Origin: Bradyrhizobium sp. CCGUVB1N3
GTDB taxonomy: Bacteria > Pseudomonadota > Alphaproteobacteria > Rhizobiales > Xanthobacteraceae
Reading direction: 5' to 3'
DNA length: 64,000 nucleotides
Assembly (NCBI RefSeq): GCF_024199925.1
Contig: NZ_JANADR010000001.1
Span: 8,373,501 to 8,437,500 of the forward strand
How positions within the stretch are numbered: position 1 is the stretch's first letter; each line of letters starts with the position of its first letter. The notes beneath the pieces are model-generated. The model saw only the letters and a program-made list of their open reading frames with translations, had not been told where the DNA came from and ran no database searches. A program made the translations under genes and the position numbers. This document shows positions 54,133 to 62,118 of the stretch, piece by piece.

Positions 54133-54579
54133 ATGCCCTGCGCCAACGAAATGTTTGGCCTGCTGCGGCTGCTTTCAGTCGGGCTGGCCTACCTCACCGG
54201 CACCCCGGATCACCTCGCGCAGCGACGCGATCTCGCCGAGGCCTGGCAGGTCCTCTCGCCCTGCGCGGAGACCGCCTCCTTCGACGGGGCGTGGACCCTG
54301 TCGCTGAAGGACAACGGCACCGCCATCGCCAAGAGCGATCGCCACGCGCAGTTGCTGCAAGGGCGCTGGGAGCTCGTCGATGCCGGGACGCACACCTTTC
54401 GCATCGACGTGCTCGCCTTCGGCAATGATTTCGTCGTGGTCCCGACGGCTGCTGGCTGCGTGCTCGGCTCGGGCACGCTCAGAAACGTCGATCTGCGCCA
54501 GAGCTGGTTCACGCATGGCAGCCGCGAGGCAGGCGATCTCATGGCATCGGCGACCGATCCAGGCGTGAGGACGAAGTAG
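54133..54579 (+). CDS. hypothetical protein, 148 aa
   Basis: Starts MPCANEMFGLLRLLSVGLAY; a short hydrophobic stretch at the N-terminus, then a beta-rich region (FDGAWTLSLKDNG, LQGRWELVDAGTH, DFVVVPTAAG). It may be a small calycin-like barrel. No catalytic motif or known family. Expressed away from glgC on the plus strand. Confidence 0.5.
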   Translation: MPCANEMFGLLRLLSVGLAYLTGTPDHLAQRRDLAEAWQVLSPCAETASFDGAWTLSLKDNGTAIAKSDRHAQLLQGRWELVDAGTHTFRIDVLAFGNDFVVVPTAAGCVLGSGTLRNVDLRQSWFTHGSREAGDLMASATDPGVRTK

Positions 54580-54802
54580 CCCTGCGGTGCGGCTTGCGGG
54601 CGTTCGTCCTGCGGCATTTCAGCGCCCGCGATGGAGCTGGTGCGATCCGTGCCGGCTTTCTGAGGTTTGAGGCGGTCGGATCGACGAGAGGCCGGGACGC
54701 CTTGTGCGGTGCACGCAAAGGGATGCTTTGACTCAGCGCAAAGATGCCAGATCATGTGGCGTGCGATCCTTTTTCCAAACGAAGCGTCAGAGGAGCAAGG
54801 CG

Positions 54803-55246
54803 ATGAGTATCTGGAAAACGGCAATAGCCTGTTCGCTCGCCGGTGCCGTCGTGGCCGGCCAGGTGCAGCAGGCGGCGGCGGCACCGATGCCGACCAATGT
54901 GGCAACGATGAAAGCCATGGTCGGCGATGACACCGTGCAGGTGTACTGGCGCGGCGGATGGGGCTGGGGCCTAGGAGCGCTTGCAGCCGGCGCCATCATC
55001 GGTGGCGCCATCGCAAGCTCTGGGCCTTACGGCTATTATGGCGGTCCCTACGGCAGCCCTTATGGTTATGGCTACGGCTATGGCTATGGCTACGCGCCGG
55101 CCTATTACGGCTACGCGCCCGGCTACGCCTATTCGCCCTATCAAGCCTATCCCCGCTATTACCGCCCGTATCGACCGTATTACGGCTCCAGCTATGGCTA
55201 CTACCGGCCATACCGCGCCTGGCACCGCCCCTACGGATATTGGTGA
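54803..55246 (+). CDS. secreted Gly/Tyr-rich protein, 147 aa
   Basis: Signal peptide ends near AAA-AP. Residues ~50-75 form a glycine-rich hydrophobic patch (GWGWGLGALAAGAIIGGAI), and the rest is a low-complexity G-Y/P-Y repeat tract ending in RPYGYW. AGGAGCAA precedes ATG 54803. Proteins of this make-up coat the envelope or bind metals; here the role is unknown. Confidence 0.7.
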   Translation: MSIWKTAIACSLAGAVVAGQVQQAAAAPMPTNVATMKAMVGDDTVQVYWRGGWGWGLGALAAGAIIGGAIASSGPYGYYGGPYGSPYGYGYGYGYGYAPAYYGYAPGYAYSPYQAYPRYYRPYRPYYGSSYGYYRPYRAWHRPYGYW

Positions 55247-55335
55247 TCGCGCGAGCGTGCGTCGGCAGTTCTGACGGTCGACCCGGCCAAGGCTCGGCGC
55301 TCGCGCTGTCGCGCGCGAGCGCTACCCGCGACTGG

Positions 55336-55497
55336 TCACGGCAGAAGCGCGATGATGGCGAAGCCGGCGTCGAAGACGATTGGCCCCGACAACGCGAAAT
55401 AGACCGCGGCAAGCACGCAGACGATCGCGTAGACGAATACGAACCAGCCTTCGCAATCGCGGGTTGAAAAAATAGCTCTGCGGCGTGGAAGTGGCAT
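55336..55497 (-). CDS. small single-pass membrane protein, 53 aa
   Basis: From ATG 55497: MPLPRRRAIFSTRDCEGW, then a membrane helix (FVFVYAIVCVLAAVYFALSG) and a hydrophobic end. GGGAGTT precedes the start. The triple-TAAG operator at 55619-55664 is ~122 nt upstream; a matching operator stands before the gene at 60379, so these two share control. Confidence 0.65.
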   Translation of the reverse strand: MPLPRRRAIFSTRDCEGWFVFVYAIVCVLAAVYFALSGPIVFDAGFAIIALLP

Positions 55498-55618
55498 AGT
55501 CAACTCCCTGCCAAAATTTGGGCATCGACTGCCCTGATTGAAAAAGACAGCGTGATGAAATGCTTCCTGGTGATGTCCATGACATCGCCAGGCGCGACGC
55601 TAGCGCCGAGAACCGGCC

Positions 55619-55664
55619 GGAGTCCTTACGCCGTCCTTACATTTGACTGAGCTTTCTCTTAAGC
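55619..55664 (-). promoter_or_regulatory. operator A with three phased TAAG boxes
   Basis: Read on the minus strand, TAAG boxes start at spacings of 22 and 11 bp: CTTAAGAGAA...TAAGGACGGCG-TAAGGACTCC. Eleven-base spacing puts the boxes on one helix face, as for OmpR/PhoB-type winged-helix dimers or tandem dimers. The identical layout occurs at 60480-60525. Confidence 0.7.
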
Positions 55665-55690
55665 TCGGAAAGCACCCGGAGGTTGCGGCC

Positions 55691-58600
55691 GTGCGGACAG
55701 ACGAGCTCGCCTTTGGCCAGTTCCGGCTCGATCGCGCCAACGCGCTGCTGTGGCGCGGACCGGAGCGCGTTGTGCTGGCGCCGAAACCTTTCGAGGTCCT
55801 CTGCTGCCTGATCGAGCGCCCCGGCGAGCTCGTGACCAAGGAAGAGCTGCTCGACGCGGTCTGGTCGGATCTGCATGTCAGCGAGTCGAGCCTCGCGGTC
55901 GCCATGAATGCGCTGCGTGCGGCGCTCGGTGACGACAGGCAGTCGCCCAGCTACATCGAGACGGTCACGCGACGCGGCTATCGCTTCATCGCGCCCGTCA
56001 CCGCCGCATCGTCATCGGCCACCGAACGGCTGGAGGAGCCCTCCGAGGACGTCATCGACCGCAGACGGCAATGGCGCGTCGGACGCACGACGGCGCTCGA
56101 GACACTCGACACCGCGCTACACAAGGTAAAAGCCGGACAGCGTCAGGTCGTCTTCATTACGGGCGAAGCCGGAATAGGCAAGACGACGCTTGTTCAGATG
56201 GCTCTCGATCGCATGGCGTGCGAGAGACCCGGTGTGCTGCATTGCGATTGCAACGAATTGTTCGGCACCCATGAGGCTTTCCTGCCGCTGATCGAAGCCC
56301 TCAACGAACGATGCCGCGGCGAGGGCGACGCCGCGATGCTCGCTGCCATTCGCGAGCACGCGCCGACGTGGCTCGCCCAGATGCCGGGTTTCCTTGGTGA
56401 AGGCGATCGCGTCGCCTTCCAGCAGGAGCTTTTTGGCGCGACGCGGGAGCGCATGTTGCGTGAGTTCGCCGATCTCCTGGAGAGCATCGCCGCGAAACGG
56501 CCCTGGATCATCATCCTGGAAGACCTGCATTGGAGTGACTTTGCCACCGTGGATGTTCTGTCGCGCCTGGCGCGGCGGGACCGCAAGGCGGCGATCCTCG
56601 TTCTCGCCACCTATCGGCCGATGGAAGTCGCCGTCGGCGGACATCCGGTCAAGGCCGTCCACCAGGATCTCCAGATCCACGGACATGCAACCGAGCTCGC
56701 GCTCGATCGACTGACGGGGAGCGACGTCGAGCGCTACCTTGCCCTGCGCTTCAACTCGGCCGAATTCGCCGGCGAACTGGTCGAGCGCATCTTCGCGCGG
56801 ACCGAGGGGCAGCCTTTGTTCGTAACGTCGCTCCTCGACCATCTCGTTGCCCAGGGCGCGCTCGTCGAGGATGGCGGCGGGTGGCGGCTGGAGCGCGAGG
56901 AGGCGGCCTCGCATGACAGCATGCCGCGCGATTTGCAGGGCATGATCGCGCGGCAGATCGATCACCTCACGGCCGAGGAACGCAGCCTGCTCGAGGTCGC
57001 AAGCGCGGCGGGGGCCGAGTTCTCGGCGCTGCACATTGCCGGCGTGCTCGATCGGAACGTGCTGGACGTGGAGCAGATGTGCGAGGAGCTGGCGCGTGCC
57101 GGGCGCATCATCCTCGTGGCCGGCGCGACCGAATGGCCGAGCGGAGAGGTCTCCGGTCGCTACGCGTTCCAGCACGCGCTGTACCAGGAGATGCTGTACC
57201 AGCGGCTGGCGCCTGCGCGCCGCGTGAACACTCACGTGCGGCTCGGTGTCGGTCTCGAGCGCGGGTATGGATCGCAAGCCGCGGAGGTCGCCTCGGTGCT
57301 CGCGCGTCACTTCGAGCTGGGGCGCGATTTTCCGAAGGCAACGCGCTATCTCGCCATGGCGGCCGAGGGCTCGGCGCGTCGGTTCAGCACGCGCGAGGCT
57401 GCGAACTACCTCACGCGCGCCCTGGATCTCGTGCCGCATCTGCCGGCCGACGTGCAGGTGCCGACGCGCCTGAAGCTGCTGCTGCAGCGCGCCTGGGCCT
57501 GGCGGGCCGGCGGCGACTTCCTGAACTCGCTGCAGGATCTCGGCGCGATCGTGGCCCATGCAGCGGAGAACGGCCTTGTTCGCGAGGAGGTGAACGCGCT
57601 GGTCGATCTCAGCAGGTTCTGCCTCTATATCGATCGGCGACGGTGTCTGCCCTTCGCCGAGCAGGCGCTGGCGAAGAGCCGGGCGAGCGATGACGCCGCA
57701 TTCGCTGCCCTGGTCCGGGGCAACGTCGCCAATCTGAAGCTGATGCTGCGCGGCTGGAGCCGCGAGGACGCCGAGTTCTCGGCGCAGGCGTCGGCACTGA
57801 TCTCGGACGCGCAGGACCTCAGCATGCGGCTGCGGCGCTGCTCCATGGAAATGGTGCTCGAGTTCCTGAGGTCGAACTATCCGGCCTGCATCGATGCGAC
57901 GAGCAGGGGCAAGCAGCTCGCCCGCGTGCTCGGCGACGTCTACCTCTTCGTGCTCTATGAGTCCGTCGAAGCGTTCGCCTCCCTCTACATGGGCGAATGG
58001 GGGGCGCTGCAGCAGAGCGTTCGCTCTGCGCTCGCCATCGCGGAGCGGAACGCGAATCCGCAGGCGCGTGCCCTGTGCCAGCTCGCGATCGGATGGCTCC
58101 ACGCCGCGGTGGGGGACCATGAGATCGCGGCGAGGCACGCGGAGGAAGTCACGAACCCGATGCTCGAGGCAAACCCGTTCACCTTCTTCCTCGGCAGGAA
58201 TTTGCTGGTGCGCGCCCATCTCGGGACGGGCAACCTCACTCTGGCGCGGCAGCATCTCGATGCCGTCGAGCGTCGGATGCAGGTGGACGGTGTGCCGATC
58301 GAGTCGCTGGTCATGCCGCAGTACCTGCTGAATTGCTGCGAGTACTGGATCGCGGCCGGCGATCTCGACCAGGCAAAGGCGGCGGCCGGCCGGTTTCACG
58401 AGGTGACGCGCGCCGCGCCCGATCGGCCGTTCCTCGCGCTGTGCCAGGAGGTGATGGCGAGAATTGCGCTCCTGAGCGGCGATGCAGAGATCGCCAGGCG
58501 GCACCTGTCGGAGGCCGTCTCGACCGTTCGCCACGCCGGCCTGCCCTACGCGGCATGGCGGATCTACGCCTCGCTTGCAGACTTTTATGCAGGCCGTGGA

Positions 58601-58777
58601 GAGGCGCGGAAGGCGGCCAACTGGAGGCGCCACTCTGATACGGTTGTGAATTCGCTTGCGCGTTCGCTCGCGCCAGACGATCCGCTGCGCTCGCTGTCAT
58701 TCTTCGCCCGCGGCGCGACTGCTGGTGCAGCGGACACTTGCGGCCGCCAGCCCGACATCAATCGGGAAACTCGCTGA
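55691..58777 (+). CDS. winged-helix/AAA signal-transduction regulator with TPR region
   Basis: 1028 aa. Residues 1-103 are an OmpR-type winged helix (LAPKPFEVLCCLIERPGELV, then ...TVTRRGYRF). Residues ~115-400 are an AAA domain: Walker A GEAGIGKTT at 158-166 and Walker B IIILEDLHWSD around 271-281. The remaining half is helical, likely TPR, for ligand or partner binding. GTG 55691 is chosen since GGAGG sits 8 nt before it; a TTG at 55643 is also open. The triple-TAAG operator is directly upstream, so it may regulate itself and the small envelope genes. Its stop overlaps the catalase gene by 20 bp. Confidence 0.85.
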   Translation: MRTDELAFGQFRLDRANALLWRGPERVVLAPKPFEVLCCLIERPGELVTKEELLDAVWSDLHVSESSLAVAMNALRAALGDDRQSPSYIETVTRRGYRFIAPVTAASSSATERLEEPSEDVIDRRRQWRVGRTTALETLDTALHKVKAGQRQVVFITGEAGIGKTTLVQMALDRMACERPGVLHCDCNELFGTHEAFLPLIEALNERCRGEGDAAMLAAIREHAPTWLAQMPGFLGEGDRVAFQQELFGATRERMLREFADLLESIAAKRPWIIILEDLHWSDFATVDVLSRLARRDRKAAILVLATYRPMEVAVGGHPVKAVHQDLQIHGHATELALDRLTGSDVERYLALRFNSAEFAGELVERIFARTEGQPLFVTSLLDHLVAQGALVEDGGGWRLEREEAASHDSMPRDLQGMIARQIDHLTAEERSLLEVASAAGAEFSALHIAGVLDRNVLDVEQMCEELARAGRIILVAGATEWPSGEVSGRYAFQHALYQEMLYQRLAPARRVNTHVRLGVGLERGYGSQAAEVASVLARHFELGRDFPKATRYLAMAAEGSARRFSTREAANYLTRALDLVPHLPADVQVPTRLKLLLQRAWAWRAGGDFLNSLQDLGAIVAHAAENGLVREEVNALVDLSRFCLYIDRRRCLPFAEQALAKSRASDDAAFAALVRGNVANLKLMLRGWSREDAEFSAQASALISDAQDLSMRLRRCSMEMVLEFLRSNYPACIDATSRGKQLARVLGDVYLFVLYESVEAFASLYMGEWGALQQSVRSALAIAERNANPQARALCQLAIGWLHAAVGDHEIAARHAEEVTNPMLEANPFTFFLGRNLLVRAHLGTGNLTLARQHLDAVERRMQVDGVPIESLVMPQYLLNCCEYWIAAGDLDQAKAAAGRFHEVTRAAPDRPFLALCQEVMARIALLSGDAEIARRHLSEAVSTVRHAGLPYAAWRIYASLADFYAGRGEARKAANWRRHSDTVVNSLARSLAPDDPLRSLSFFARGATAGAADTCGRQPDINRETR

Positions 58778-59849
58778 TGTCTTGCGGTTCTCTGGGCAGC
58801 GGGACCGGTCCGTTCTGCTTGTGCCGGCGCTCGCGAGACGCGCGATAGGCATCCCTGCGCAGCCGCATGATCGAGCCGAGCGGCTGATGATCGGCCAGGC
58901 AACGCCAGGGATCGAACGACAGGACGTCGTTGGCGTAGTCGCGGCGTGTGGAGGTATTGGCGGCTTGCGGAGGAAGGGTGATCTTGCCCAGCGGTTGCGG
59001 TACTGCGACATCCTCTGGCCAATCGATCGAGGAATCCTCGACCGGCGTGCGTTTCAGGTCGGTGCAGAGCTGCGCGCGCAGCTCATATTCTGCGCCATTC
59101 TTCTGAAAGAACTCTGTGACCGAGTCCCGCACGATTTCGTCGCCGTCATTGCTGGGCTGGCCCGTGAGCTTGCGCACGGCATCCGAGACCGGCACCGCCC
59201 GGATCCTCGCGATATAGTCGCCGAAGCGGAGCGTGCCCTCGGTGTGAAAGGTTTCGCCGAGGATGTTGTTGCCGGGGTCGCCAAGCGCCTTCGCGAGCAA
59301 TGGTATAGGGACACCGGTCGCGTTCGAAACCGTAATGGCGATGCGGGAGAAGAACCCCACGATCCTGAACCCGATGTCGGGGGTGTTCAGGTTGCGCTCG
59401 ACGTTGGTCTGGGCTGCCAAATAAGCCTTGGCATCGGCCATGTAGCTCGGGTGATTGACGAGAAGGAAATCCTGGTTGGTCGAAGTGTCATCCTTAAGCG
59501 CCTTGTCGCCGGACACACCGAGGACCTTGATCGCCATGCCGCGGGGCGAGCGAACGCGATCGCTCTTGAGCCCGAAGGCGGTGGAGAGGCGGACGATAAT
59601 CGGATAACGGGCCGGCTTTGCGAACAGGCCCTGACGCAAATGCGCCGGCAGATTGTCGTAGACGGTCAGCTCGCCGCGCAGGAAGCCGACGCCTTTGGCG
59701 TGTTGCTGACGAATGCCGTGGCTAAATCGCTTGAAGGTGGCGTCGCTGGTCCGCTCGATCGAGGCGGCGATGGCCCGGACGGCATCGGCCTCGTCGGGAC
59801 TCGGTTGTTCGACAGAGGGGTCGTAGCGAAGATATCGATCGGCTGACAT
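58758..59849 (-). CDS. catalase-family heme protein (SrpA-like)
   Basis: 363 aa, shorter than typical catalases (~480+). The distal region RQQHAKGVGF, RSPRGMAIKVLG and the segment with NQDFLLVNHP are conserved; DAYRASRERRHKQNG probably holds the proximal Tyr. This small class may act as peroxidase or fatty-acid hydroperoxide enzyme rather than a true catalase. No signal peptide. It lies between the two triple-TAAG operators but has none itself. Confidence 0.8.
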   Translation of the reverse strand: MSADRYLRYDPSVEQPSPDEADAVRAIAASIERTSDATFKRFSHGIRQQHAKGVGFLRGELTVYDNLPAHLRQGLFAKPARYPIIVRLSTAFGLKSDRVRSPRGMAIKVLGVSGDKALKDDTSTNQDFLLVNHPSYMADAKAYLAAQTNVERNLNTPDIGFRIVGFFSRIAITVSNATGVPIPLLAKALGDPGNNILGETFHTEGTLRFGDYIARIRAVPVSDAVRKLTGQPSNDGDEIVRDSVTEFFQKNGAEYELRAQLCTDLKRTPVEDSSIDWPEDVAVPQPLGKITLPPQAANTSTRRDYANDVLSFDPWRCLADHQPLGSIMRLRRDAYRASRERRHKQNGPVPLPREPQDISEFPD

Positions 59850-59992
59850 GGCGCTGATCTCCAGCCCGCGGGTCGCCTGCCCATTGCGAACGATGGCGGC
59901 CGCCGGGCGAGTTCCATTCTAGGCGCGTATCCATCGCGCGAGCAACCGGAACACGAATTCCGGCTGCTCTGGCGCCCCCTTCCGTCGCGCGG

Positions 59993-60379
59993 CTATTGCG
60001 CCACGCGCTGCGATGCGACGTGGTTCTCCTGGCGAACCTCGCTGCGGCGCTCAGGCGTGGTGCAGACCTTGTCGCCGTAATACGCCTCGCGCCAGACATA
60101 TCCCGACTGGCATGTGTCGCTGCCCGGTTGATGCCGGCTCGCGGCCCTTGCGTTCTCGCTGGCGACGACGCTCCTGGATTCCGGCGTGACGCAGACGAGA
60201 TCGCTCGGAACGGCGATCCGCCAAACGTAGCCGGGAGCGCATTCCATCGCTGCCATGGCCGGGCTGGTCGAGGAGACGCAGGTCGTCAGGAAGGCATAGA
60301 GGGCGGCGATCCGATAGCTATTTTGGACAGCATTGTTGTCCGACCGCGAGGGAGAAGGTGTGCGTGCTGAAATGGTCAT
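59993..60379 (-). CDS. secreted Cys-repeat protein, 128 aa
   Basis: A late signal peptide (cleaving near PAMAA-ME) is followed by two ~40-residue repeats of the form C-x2-G-Y-V-W-R-x-A...V-C-V/T-T-P-E-x-R. The repeat pattern with paired Cys recurs in unnamed Bradyrhizobium exported proteins. ATG 60379 has AGGAGGATTT. The phased TAAG operator B is 101 nt upstream. Confidence 0.7.
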   Translation of the reverse strand: MTISARTPSPSRSDNNAVQNSYRIAALYAFLTTCVSSTSPAMAAMECAPGYVWRIAVPSDLVCVTPESRSVVASENARAASRHQPGSDTCQSGYVWREAYYGDKVCTTPERRSEVRQENHVASQRVAQ

Positions 60380-60479
60380 GGTCAAATCCTCCTGAAATAA
60401 GGCGCCAAGCGGTCTCCCGTTTGATGCGGAGATGAGGCATGGACGTCACCAGGGGCGATGCTACGGCGGAGGCAGCCGC

Positions 60480-60525
60480 GGAGTCCTTAAGCGCGCCTTA
60501 TCTTCCTCTCATCATTCTCTTAAGC
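60480..60525 (-). promoter_or_regulatory. operator B with three phased TAAG boxes
   Basis: Minus strand: CTTAAGAGAATG...ATAAGGCGCGC-TTAAGGACTCC, spacing 22 then 11 bp, same as operator A. The part beyond TAAGGACTCC, up to ~40 nt further downstream, is also ~70% alike between the two sites, so the whole promoter region is probably homologous. Confidence 0.7.
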
Positions 60526-60535
60526 GCGGTTGCCC

Positions 60536-60634
60536 TCACGACGAGAACCAGACCATCGCCGCCATGCAGGCGAGGTGCACCAGCACGATCGCCGCGAGGT
60601 GAAGCGGCCCGGCCTTGAGGGACGGACCGCTCAT
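60536..60634 (-). CDS. membrane microprotein, 32 aa
   Basis: MSGPSLKAGPLHLAAIVLVH, then a second hydrophobic stretch (LACMAAMVWFSS). GAGGAGCC precedes the ATG. It lies 12 nt after the binding-protein stop, so it is co-transcribed with it. Could modulate the importer or be an orphan peptide. Unreported by standard gene lists because of its length. Confidence 0.5.
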   Translation of the reverse strand: MSGPSLKAGPLHLAAIVLVHLACMAAMVWFSS

Positions 60635-60646
60635 CGCCGGGGCTCC

Positions 60647-61633
60647 TCAGTTCGACCCTGCGGCAGCCGCCGTGAAGCTGCGGTCGACAGCCTGGCTGAC
60701 GTCGAGCTTCTTCGGAAGGATGCCGTAGCGGGTGGCGCGGTCGGAGGCCTCCTGCACCTCCTTCACGACGTTCTCGTCAATCACGATCGGGCTGGTGCGC
60801 TGCGCGGTGTAGGCGCTGAGCAGCACGTCCTCCGGCAGTTTGGTCAGCTCTGCGGTGTTCTTCGCATAGTCACGGATGTGATCGAGCGACCACAGCCGCG
60901 CCTTGTTGAGGCGCTGCAAGAAATCCTGTACGGCGGCGCGCTTGCTGGCGATCGCGCTGTCGGAGGCGACGATGAAGGTGACGGTCGGCGTCAATCCTTC
61001 GCCGTCGGCAATCACGCGCGCCTTGTCCTTCAGCGTCGCGAAGGACACGTACGGCTCCCACACCGCCCAGGCATCGATCGAGCCGGCGAGCAAGGCGATC
61101 TTGGCGTCGACCGGGCCGAGCGGTGCGAATGTGGCCTCGTCGAGCTTGATCTGCGCCTTCTCGAGCGTCGCATCGATCAGGAACTGGCCCCAGCCGCCGC
61201 GGGTGCCGGCAAGGCGCTTGCCCCTGAGGTCGGCGGCCGACCTGATCGGTGAATCCTGCCGGACGAGGATGGCTTGCGTCTTCGCGTCCGATCTTGTGCC
61301 GCCGATCGCCTTGATCGGCGCGCCCGCGGCATAGACCGACAAAAAGGAGAGATCGCCGGTGTAGCCGACGTCGAGCGCACCGGCGTTCAGCGCCTCCAGG
61401 ATCGGTGCCGCCGCGGGAAATTCCGACCATTCGATCCTGTACGGCAGATCCCTGGCGTAACCGGAAATATCGAGCAGCGAACGATTGCCGCCTTTTTGGT
61501 CGCCGACGCGCAGCACGATCGTATCCGCTGCGAAGGACGCAGCCGCCGTCGACAATGTGATTGCGGCAGCGAGCAGTGATGTTGCGAGCCGGCGTGCGAG
61601 AGAACGATCGTGAGAGTGGGAGTTGATGCTCAT
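60647..61633 (-). CDS. SsuA-type ABC substrate-binding protein
   Basis: 328 aa. Signal peptide to about AASFAA-DT, then a sulfonate/nitrate-binding fold: LRVGDQKGG, APILEALNAGALDVGYTG and RGKRLAGTRGGWGQFLI. ATG 61633 is used (the longer frame is not coding). No permease or ATPase follows it; the likely partners are on the opposite strand at 63200. The ligand is unknown. Confidence 0.82.
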   Translation of the reverse strand: MSINSHSHDRSLARRLATSLLAAAITLSTAAASFAADTIVLRVGDQKGGNRSLLDISGYARDLPYRIEWSEFPAAAPILEALNAGALDVGYTGDLSFLSVYAAGAPIKAIGGTRSDAKTQAILVRQDSPIRSAADLRGKRLAGTRGGWGQFLIDATLEKAQIKLDEATFAPLGPVDAKIALLAGSIDAWAVWEPYVSFATLKDKARVIADGEGLTPTVTFIVASDSAIASKRAAVQDFLQRLNKARLWSLDHIRDYAKNTAELTKLPEDVLLSAYTAQRTSPIVIDENVVKEVQEASDRATRYGILPKKLDVSQAVDRSFTAAAAGSN

Positions 61634-62118
61634 ATGATGCTTCTTGTTTTCTTCCTGGCTCACATGGCGTGAGCGACGATGCAGCGGGACGGTCAAGTTT
61701 ATGAGCGGGCAGGCCGCAGTCAATGAAACGGCCAACTGAATTGCGTGCACTTGTCAGAAGGACGTTTCATCGTGCGGGCATCCTCGAGAAGGCGATACGC
61801 GCGACGCCCGATCTGCGTGACGATTGTGCAGGCGATGGAGTCGTCGCGCGATCCGTGAGCACGACGAGATCGCAACGAACTCGAAAAATCCTTTCGTCGT
61901 CGATGCGCGCGCTGGTGGAGAGAATGTCTGCGCTGCTCGCAACATTCGAAATTCCATTTCATTGACGATGCGGCCAGCGCGCCGCATCATTTGCGCATCG
62001 CAATCAAGAGGCGATTTGTTCGCCTCGAGAAGGTTTTTCTCTTAACGCTGCTCCGCAGGGAATATGCGCAACGCGACGCGTTGTGCAAGCGGCGGAGCTT
62101 TGGGGCAATGAGGTGCAG
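61634..62118. other. divergent promoter region between two binding-protein genes
   Basis: Nearly 500 nt between the minus gene (start 61633) and the plus gene (start 62119). A 10-bp inverted repeat, GTCAATGAAA at 61719-61728 and TTTCATTGAC at 61957-61966, brackets ~230 bp. Both strands show a short frame in this interval, but neither has a ribosome site. No recognised element; promoters for both genes presumably lie here. Confidence 0.4.

Noticed and set aside
56117..58633. 838-aa minus-strand frame
   Set aside because: Mirrors the winged-helix/AAA regulator gene; no domain, His/Arg-rich artefact.
61719..61966. 10-bp inverted repeat bracketing ~230 bp, possible MITE
   Set aside because: No target duplication, only 10-bp arms, and no second copy in the window; could be chance.
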